Source of the DNA: Shewanella psychromarinicola
GTDB taxonomy: Bacteria; Pseudomonadota; Gammaproteobacteria; Enterobacterales; Shewanellaceae
Assembly: GCF_003855155.1 (NCBI RefSeq)
Contig: NZ_CP034073.1
Span: 4,464,001 to 4,528,000 of the forward strand
Reading direction: 5' to 3'
DNA: 64,000 nt
Of this stretch, positions 59,081 to 64,000 are shown in pieces (position 1 is the stretch's first letter; each line of letters starts with the position of its first letter). Made by a program: the position numbers and the translations under genes. Under the pieces are notes generated by a model. The model did no database searches and was not told where the DNA came from. It was given only the letters and a program-made list of their open reading frames with translations.

Positions 59081-59848
59081 ATGATGTTTACTATGTTGAC
59101 AACGACGTCTACCGCGACAGCAATGATTATTGGTGCCAGTTCGCAATTAAGCCAAGCGCTTGCACGGCAGCTATCTGAACAAAACGTATCCCTAGTACTT
59201 TTTGTACCAGAAGCTGATCAGCTAACTGAATTTTGCCAAACCTTACCTGGGGAAGTGACTGTATACCCTTTAAGTATTGGCCAACCTGAACGGTTAATTG
59301 AGCAGCTCACCACGGCATGGGAGCAACACAATGGCGCTCATCTAGTGATAGTGAATACGGGTGTGAATCACTACGATGCCACGCTACCTTGGCCGATTGA
59401 ACAACATATTATTGATGTGAATGTCAGAGGATTTGCCGCCATCAGTAACTGTATTTTTAAATTAATGTGCCAACAAGGTTATGGTCAACTCGCCGCTATT
59501 AACTCTATTGCCGGCCAGCGCGGTGGACCAAATGTGGCTTACCATGCATCTAAAGCGTTTGCGGTTAATTATCTACAAGGTTTGTGCATGCATGCGCAAC
59601 GATTGAAATTGCCCATTACCATCAGCGATATTCAATTAGGGTTATTTGACAAGGCTATGTTACTCAACACTGCATTTTTATTGTCGCCGATAGACAAGGT
59701 TGCCAAACAAATATTAACCGCCCTTAAAAAAGGTAAACGGCGAGTATATGTCACTAAACGTTGGCGTGTTGTTGCGTGGATGAATCGATTATTACCTGAA
59801 TATATTTATAATACCCGTCATTGGAAACCGCGTAAAAAAACCAAGTAA
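59081..59848 (+). CDS. Short-chain dehydrogenase/reductase family protein
   Basis: This protein of about 255 aa has an SDR fold: AMIIGASSQLSQALARQL (a weakened cofactor motif, usually GxxxGxG), VNTGVNHYD (in place of NNAG), AAINSIAGQRGGPNVAYHASKAFAVNYL (Ser, Tyr and Lys of the catalytic set) and a C-terminal MNRLLPEYIYNTRHWK. The frame opens at an ATG at 58994, but the family match begins about 30 codons later and a possible promoter overlaps the extra part, so ATG 59081 is preferred. The substrate is unknown; the altered Gly-rich motif suggests unusual cofactor binding. Confidence 0.8.
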   Translation: MMFTMLTTTSTATAMIIGASSQLSQALARQLSEQNVSLVLFVPEADQLTEFCQTLPGEVTVYPLSIGQPERLIEQLTTAWEQHNGAHLVIVNTGVNHYDATLPWPIEQHIIDVNVRGFAAISNCIFKLMCQQGYGQLAAINSIAGQRGGPNVAYHASKAFAVNYLQGLCMHAQRLKLPITISDIQLGLFDKAMLLNTAFLLSPIDKVAKQILTALKKGKRRVYVTKRWRVVAWMNRLLPEYIYNTRHWKPRKKTK

Positions 59849-59860
59849 TTCATACCAATA

Positions 59861-59891
59861 AAAACAGGAACATATTAGTTCCTGTTTTTTT
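59861..59891 (+). terminator. Terminator after the SDR gene
   Basis: Stem ACAGGAA (59864-59870) and TTCCTGT (59879-59885), 8-nt loop, followed by seven T. Confidence 0.92.
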
Positions 59892-59896
59892 ATACT

Positions 59897-59970
59897 CTTA
59901 CTTTAGCTTCACTTAACTTACTTTAGCTACACTTATTTTGCTTTATTTTTGCTTATTCTTGCTTATTTAT
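59897..59970. repeat. Short degenerate tandem repeats between convergent SDR and ompW genes
   Basis: Two 20-bp-spaced copies of CTTACTTTAGCTWCACTTA (59897-59915, 59917-59935) are followed by several TTGCTTA-like words to about 59970. Confidence 0.7.
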
Positions 59971-59979
59971 TACTGTCGC

Positions 59980-60627
59980 TTAATAAGTATAACCCACACT
60001 TATCATATAAACCCATGGATCAATATCGGTCTCCACTACCACATGATCCGCGCCTAAATCAAAGCTCACGTCGGTTGAGATTTGTGCATACCACACGGAC
60101 GCATTAACTAACCATCTTTTGTCAATTTGATAATCAAGTCCAACTTGACCTGCCAAGCCCCAAGAGTTAGATAAACTTAAATTATTTAAACCAAGATCTT
60201 TCGCTTCTTGAGTAAATTCATTGTCATAGAAATTAGTAAAGTTAACCCCTAAACCAATATAAGGACGCAAAGCCGATTGTGGATCACCAAAGTAATATTG
60301 TGCTACCAGTGTCGGAGGCAATTGCTTAGAGTCAGCTATTTTACCTAATTCGCCCAGTGACACATCGTGGCTAAAAGGCGATGCGGCCAATAATTCAATA
60401 CCAACATTATCAGTTAACATATAACCAAAATTTAGCCCTAACTGCACATCACTATCAACGCCAAATTCAGCAATATTGGCCACTACAGGGCTCGACTCAT
60501 TAGGGGCTACCATCGCCACACCAGCCCGAACAATAATGTCACCGGCTTGATGGGCTGCGGCGCCAAATGATAAACCAGCAGTTAATAAAGAAACGGCAAC
60601 TAAACTTAGGGTAATTTTCTTATTCAT
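59980..60627 (-). CDS. ompW: OmpW-family outer-membrane protein
   Basis: This 215-aa protein has a signal peptide (MNKKITLSLVAVSLL..., cleavage near AAAHQ) and an eight-stranded barrel. It includes IIVRAGVAMVAPNESSP at the N-terminus, GYMLTDNVGIELLAASPFSHD, LPPTLVAQYYF and the C-terminal DPWVYMISVGYTY ending in an aromatic residue, all as in OmpW. OmpW barrels conduct small hydrophobic or polar compounds and are linked to oxygen and stress responses. Two FNR-like boxes lie upstream. Confidence 0.94.
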   Translation of the reverse strand: MNKKITLSLVAVSLLTAGLSFGAAAHQAGDIIVRAGVAMVAPNESSPVVANIAEFGVDSDVQLGLNFGYMLTDNVGIELLAASPFSHDVSLGELGKIADSKQLPPTLVAQYYFGDPQSALRPYIGLGVNFTNFYDNEFTQEAKDLGLNNLSLSNSWGLAGQVGLDYQIDKRWLVNASVWYAQISTDVSFDLGADHVVVETDIDPWVYMISVGYTY

Positions 60628-60719
60628 TTTTTAACACTCCTTGGTAATGACAACCGGATGCAAATCAATTGCATCCTCAACATTCGCAGTCAACCTACCT
60701 AAGTCATTGATGAATAACA

Positions 60720-60733
60720 TTGATCTAGATCAG
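60720..60733. promoter_or_regulatory. FNR/EtrA-like box upstream of ompW (proximal)
   Basis: TTGATCTAGATCAG differs in one base from the FNR consensus TTGAT-N4-ATCAA. It lies about 93 bp before the ompW start codon. EtrA is the Shewanella FNR homologue; Crp, which is also used for anaerobic control there, recognises a related palindrome. Confidence 0.75.
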
Positions 60734-60779
60734 TTAAAACAGAATACCTCTAAAGTGGTAGTGCTTTGTTCAAATATAC

Positions 60780-60793
60780 TTGATTTGGATCAC
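60780..60793. promoter_or_regulatory. FNR/Crp-like box upstream of ompW (distal)
   Basis: TTGATTTGGATCAC is a second near-match to TTGAT-N4-ATCAA, exactly 60 bp from the first, which places the two sites on nearly the same face of the helix. Its TCACA side also fits a Crp half-site. Confidence 0.6.
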
Positions 60794-60936
60794 AAGTTTC
60801 ACAAAGTGGATCTGCATCTGAATCTCATATTAAGGAAAAGTGCGAGGCAAGAACGGGGTGTTGAGTGATAAATAGCCGTGACTGAAGATAACTTAATCGT
60901 TAAGCTCAGATCGTGATATTAAATGGTCTCTAACAG

Positions 60937-61623
60937 CTATTTCCCCTCGTTGAGCTTCGTTAACTTAGGGTATTGGGTTAGCCAGTTTTTTTGAACTAGT
61001 CTGGATTCAAAAACACTAATATCACGCTTGGGGTTGGCACATAACGTGAGAGCAAAAAGACCTTCTAATCCAAAAACAGCATCCACGCTTATCTCATGCT
61101 CATTGATTGAAATAGAAGGCGAGCTTAGGGTTAACGCTGTGGAGTTATCGACATTAACATTGACTAACTTAACACCCACAGCAGTTTGTTTTTCAGGCCA
61201 ATAAGACATGGCGTCAAGGCACGAGGAATAAGCAGGATCGCCATGTTTAACATGCATTCTGGCTTGATTTTTAACTGACCAGGGTAAATCTGCTCGCTGC
61301 CTAAGTTCGGCTTCAATGGCGCGGTCTCGCTCCACTGACACATTGATATCACACCAATATATAACATCAATATCATTTAACGGCTGCGGCTTAAACTTGT
61401 GTAATTTATCCCATACCAAATTACGCACAAAGCCTGCAGCGATATACCAATCTGTAATATAAAGTGGTTGTAACACCGCACGGCAAATGTGCAAGGCATG
61501 CAGACGCTGAGCATCATCTTGCAACCATGTCGATAACTGCCCAGCTAAGTCATCTGGCTTCAATGGATGTAACGTTCGCTGACTAGCTGGCATCATGCTG
61601 TTGCTCTGGTGCTGCATCAGCAA
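60937..61623 (-). CDS. Nucleotidyltransferase-fold protein (NTP_transf_6 / DUF925-like)
   Basis: This protein of up to 228 aa contains FVRNLVWDKLH and PLNDIDVIYWCD (the DxD nucleotidyltransferase motif), then RADLPWSVKNQARMHVKHGD and AVGVKLVN, the conserved blocks of this bacterial family. The biological role is unknown. The 5' end overlaps maiA by up to 41 nt; methionines at 61596 and 61593 are alternative starts and no clear ribosome-binding site decides. The overlap suggests co-transcription with maiA. Confidence 0.75.
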   Translation of the reverse strand: MLMQHQSNSMMPASQRTLHPLKPDDLAGQLSTWLQDDAQRLHALHICRAVLQPLYITDWYIAAGFVRNLVWDKLHKFKPQPLNDIDVIYWCDINVSVERDRAIEAELRQRADLPWSVKNQARMHVKHGDPAYSSCLDAMSYWPEKQTAVGVKLVNVNVDNSTALTLSSPSISINEHEISVDAVFGLEGLFALTLCANPKRDISVFESRLVQKNWLTQYPKLTKLNEGK

Positions 61624-62233
61624 AGGCCGCTAATTGTTGGCACTCATCCCAAATGCTGACAATATTTGGATATGCTGCAAGGTCAAGATTAAAGCGCTTG
61701 GCATTATATACTTGTGGGATCAGACAAATATCGGCCAGTGAAGGCTTATCACCAAAACAGAAACGTCCGCAGTGGTGACTTAGTTGTACTTCTAACGCAG
61801 TAAAACCAAGGTGGATCCAATGATGATACCAGCGCATTTTATCGGCTTCTGACACACCCATTTCATTGACTAAATATTGTAATACTCGCAAGTTATCTAA
61901 AGGGTGAATTTCACATGCAATCGCTTGGGCCATACTGCGCACAATGGCACGATCTTCAATATTGGTTGGAAGCAAGTTATGTTGCGGATACTTGTCTTCA
62001 AGAAACTCGATAATGGCCAGTGATTGTGACAATGTCAGTTCACCTTGCTCACCGTTATCAACCAATACCGGCACTAAATGCTGCGGATTGAGTTGATGAT
62101 ATATTGCAGAGTTTTGTTCACCGCCATTATTCACTAAATGCACCGAAATATGCTCTGCCGTTAACTGTTTTAAATTTAACGCAATCCGCACCCGATAAGC
62201 CGCACTTGAACGCCAATAGCCGTAGAGTTTCAT
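61583..62233 (-). CDS. maiA: Maleylacetoacetate isomerase (zeta-class GST)
   Basis: This 216-aa protein starts MKLYGYWRSSAAYRVRIALNL, containing the zeta-class SSxxxRVRIA glutathione-site motif, followed by LVPVLVDNGE, LSQSLAIIEFLED and the C-terminal domain with SLADICLIPQVYNAKRF. It isomerises maleylacetoacetate to fumarylacetoacetate in tyrosine breakdown. fahA, which acts next, lies upstream, separated by a hairpin. Confidence 0.93.
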   Translation of the reverse strand: MKLYGYWRSSAAYRVRIALNLKQLTAEHISVHLVNNGGEQNSAIYHQLNPQHLVPVLVDNGEQGELTLSQSLAIIEFLEDKYPQHNLLPTNIEDRAIVRSMAQAIACEIHPLDNLRVLQYLVNEMGVSEADKMRWYHHWIHLGFTALEVQLSHHCGRFCFGDKPSLADICLIPQVYNAKRFNLDLAAYPNIVSIWDECQQLAAFADAAPEQQHDAS

Positions 62234-62260
62234 GTCAATATCCCTGTTGTTTTATGATTA

Positions 62261-62296
62261 AAAAAGGCAATAACGATTTATCGCTATTGCCTTTTT
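62261..62296 (-). terminator. Terminator-like hairpin between fahA and maiA
   Basis: AAAAAGGCAATA (62261-62272) pairs with TATTGCCTTTTT (62285-62296), with an inner CGA/TCG pair. A and T runs on both sides make it symmetric. On the minus strand it lies 27 bp after fahA and 27 bp before maiA, so it may limit maiA expression. Confidence 0.7.
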
Positions 62297-62323
62297 ATGT
62301 CGATTTATATCACTGCAATAATC

Positions 62324-63310
62324 TTAGGCTTTGTACTCAACCACTTTTTGATCAATAGAGCCAAAAATACTCACACCGTTGTCATCAAACATTTCAATAC
62401 GAACGCTGTCGCCAAAGTGCATAAAGGATGTTGATGCTTTACCATCGGCAATAATTTCAAGCATACGCTTTTCCGCCAAACAGCTTGAACCCGCACTGCG
62501 ATCATAATTTGAAATGGTGCCAGAACCAATAATAGCCCCGCTACCTAATGGACGCGTTTTAGCCACGTGTTCCACTAACTGACTAAAGTTAAAGGTCATA
62601 TCAACACCCGCATTGGGGCGGCCAAACAATTCACCATTTAAGTGGGTGACCAATGGTAAATGTACTTTACTGTCTTGCCATTTATCAGCTAATTCATCTG
62701 GGGTAATAGCAATAGGCGAAAATGCACTTGATGGCTTAGATTGGAAAAAACCAAACCCTTTACCTAACTCGCCGGGGATCAAGTTGCGCAGTGATACGTC
62801 GTTGACTAACATCAATAATTTGATGTGTTTAGTGGCATTTTCGCTGCTAACACCCATGGCAACATCATCGGTAATGATGGCGATTTCTGATTCAAAATCA
62901 ATTCCATACTCTTCACTTGTCACTTCGATATTGGCTTTAGGGGCAATGAAACAGTCTGAACCGCCCTGATAGACTAAAGGATCCGTCCAAAATGATGCTG
63001 GCATTTCAGCGCCACGTGCTTTACGCACCAGTTCAACGTGATTCACATAGGCACTACCATCGGCCCACTGGTATGCACGAGGTAACGGAGATAAACAACG
63101 TGCTTCATCAAAATCGGCTGCATTGTCCATTTGGCCATCGTTAAGCGCTTCATAAAGTTCATTTAATTGTGGATACAATAAATCCCAAGCATCAAGTAAT
63201 TGCTGCATTGTATGGGCAATAGCAGGTACAGCGACCGCTTTGGTTAAATCTCTACTGACTAACATCAATTGGCCGTCGCGACGTCCGTTGTGATAACTTG
63301 CAAGTTTCAT
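62324..63310 (-). CDS. fahA: Fumarylacetoacetate hydrolase family protein
   Basis: This 328-aa protein has the metal-binding glutamates in DFESEIAIITDDV, the NDVSLRNLIPGELGKGFGFFQSKPSSAF block, and IGSGTISNYDR followed by GSSCLAEKRMLEII, which mark the two-domain bacterial FAH type. It splits fumarylacetoacetate to fumarate and acetoacetate, the last step of tyrosine degradation. A perfect AGGAG precedes the ATG. maiA follows downstream and tyrR lies upstream. Confidence 0.9.
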   Translation of the reverse strand: MKLASYHNGRRDGQLMLVSRDLTKAVAVPAIAHTMQQLLDAWDLLYPQLNELYEALNDGQMDNAADFDEARCLSPLPRAYQWADGSAYVNHVELVRKARGAEMPASFWTDPLVYQGGSDCFIAPKANIEVTSEEYGIDFESEIAIITDDVAMGVSSENATKHIKLLMLVNDVSLRNLIPGELGKGFGFFQSKPSSAFSPIAITPDELADKWQDSKVHLPLVTHLNGELFGRPNAGVDMTFNFSQLVEHVAKTRPLGSGAIIGSGTISNYDRSAGSSCLAEKRMLEIIADGKASTSFMHFGDSVRIEMFDDNGVSIFGSIDQKVVEYKA

Positions 63311-63445
63311 TATGGCTCCTAAATACTGGATGAACGTGGCGGATAATCCACACTACACGCTCAATTTGATCATACAAATAACCCATCACAGCAAAAAAGC
63401 CTATAGCGTATGCTAAATCACATTTTGCTGGCATTAATGGATATT

Positions 63446-63463
63446 TGTAAATTATTGGTTACT
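63446..63463. promoter_or_regulatory. Candidate TyrR box between tyrR and fahA
   Basis: TGTAAATTATTGGTTACT matches TGTAAA-N6-TTTACA with a perfect left half and four of six on the right. It lies 136 bp upstream of fahA and 85 bp after tyrR. Tyrosine-degradation genes are known TyrR targets in Shewanella, but the right half is weak. Confidence 0.4.
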
Positions 63464-63547
63464 TTAATATAAAATAATCGAAAACACTGATTTACAGCGT
63501 TAAGGTGACTAAAATGCCATCAAAATAGTTGGCATTAAATCGTTACA

Positions 63548-64000
63548 TTACTTTTTTTTACTAATACTGTAATCGCGTAATTTATTGGCAATGGCGGTAT
63601 GCGATACCCCAAGTTTTTTTGCTAATTGGCGTGTACTTGGGTACGCAGGGTATAACCGACGCAATAAACCTGCTTCGTATTCTTTCATGGCTTGGTCTAG
63701 GGTGCCTTCAAATTCCTCATCGAAGTAACCAAAGCCTTCAGCATAGGATGGTAATTTAAGCTGCTCGACCGTCAATTCAGTTGAACCGTCCCACATCGAC
63801 ACCGCTCTAAAAATCGCATTTTTCAATTGACGTACATTACCCGGCCACGCATAGGTAAACAGGTAATCACGACAGCTTGCCGAAATACGCCTTAAGGGAC
63901 TCGATAACTGCTGACTATAATGTTCTAGAAACATTTCAGTTAACGGGATCACATCCACACGGCGCTCACGCAGTGATGGCATGTGATAACTGAGTACATG
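63548..64000 (-). CDS. tyrR: TyrR-type transcriptional regulator, C-terminal part (5' end outside window)
   Basis: The frame is open to the window edge. It covers the end of the sigma54-type AAA+ domain (VLSYHMPSLRERRVDVIPL, then YAWPGNVRQLKNAIFRAV) and the C-terminal helix-turn-helix (PSTRQLAKKLGVSHTAIANKLRDYSI), which is the characteristic TyrR DNA-binding end. TyrR senses aromatic amino acids. Its closeness to fahA-maiA fits control of tyrosine catabolism. N-terminal ACT and PAS domains would lie beyond 64000. Confidence 0.92.
   Translation of the reverse strand, partial: HVLSYHMPSLRERRVDVIPLTEMFLEHYSQQLSSPLRRISASCRDYLFTYAWPGNVRQLKNAIFRAVSMWDGSTELTVEQLKLPSYAEGFGYFDEEFEGTLDQAMKEYEAGLLRRLYPAYPSTRQLAKKLGVSHTAIANKLRDYSISKKK

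Overview
The window is chromosomal DNA of a marine gammaproteobacterium, most probably a Shewanella species. The pointers are an oleABCD long-chain olefin cluster, an ivd/mms branched-chain acyl-CoA operon, a LapG/LapD pair, a pst-phoU operon with very large PstC and PstA, EtrA/FNR-like boxes before ompW, and TyrR beside fahA-maiA. Base composition is moderate to AT-rich, which fits a cold-water species; the species assignment is inference.

Positions 1-19.4 kb (minus strand) are one long Wzx/Wzy-type exopolysaccharide locus. It begins with a JUMPStart/ops element (RfaH recruitment) in a long leader. Then follow ugd, a phosphoribosyltransferase-HAD fusion, a flippase, an acyltransferase, two GT2-like glycosyltransferases, an EpsG-like polymerase and a WecG-type glycosyltransferase. 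After a gap come manC, manB and the priming phosphoglycosyltransferase. The export and control end comprises an outer-membrane barrel, a short OPX protein, a Wzc-like BY-kinase and a PHP-type phosphatase cut by the window edge. The middle (about 9-18 kb) is markedly AT-rich, as expected for the variable sugar-specific part. The predicted building blocks are glucose (primer), GDP-mannose or a derivative, glucuronate and possibly ribofuranose.

Positions 20.5-23.8 kb (plus strand) hold a LapG protease, a LapD c-di-GMP receptor and a small Gly-rich secreted protein in a tight operon, divergent from the exopolysaccharide locus. A matrix polysaccharide locus and an adhesin-release switch therefore share one 1.5-kb intergenic region.

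Positions 24-34.5 kb carry methionine gamma-lyase, oleABCD, a Methyltransf_32 protein, DUF1289, YajD and DUF502. Positions 34.6-40.5 kb carry pstCAB-phoU behind a well-formed Pho-box promoter, with a GcvR-like gene divergent. Positions 40.5-49.3 kb are housekeeping and uncharacterised genes (DUF2797, LysE, DUF1415, an alpha/beta hydrolase, YbiT, an M14 peptidase, an EamA transporter). Positions 49.3-57.3 kb are the valine/isoleucine catabolic operon ivdA-mmsA-ivdC-ivdD-ivdE-mmsB-ivdG; ivdD carries both a nonsense codon and a homopolymer frameshift. The end holds metA, an SDR, ompW, a nucleotidyltransferase, maiA, fahA and the 3' part of tyrR.

A palindrome-rich dispersed repeat family occurs at about 23.9, 32.4-33.3, 43.4 and 46.8-47.1 kb, mostly between convergent genes; at 32.4 kb it is amplified into tandem arrays of 222-bp and 92-bp units. 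No tRNA, rRNA, CRISPR array, transposase or prophage gene was recognised.
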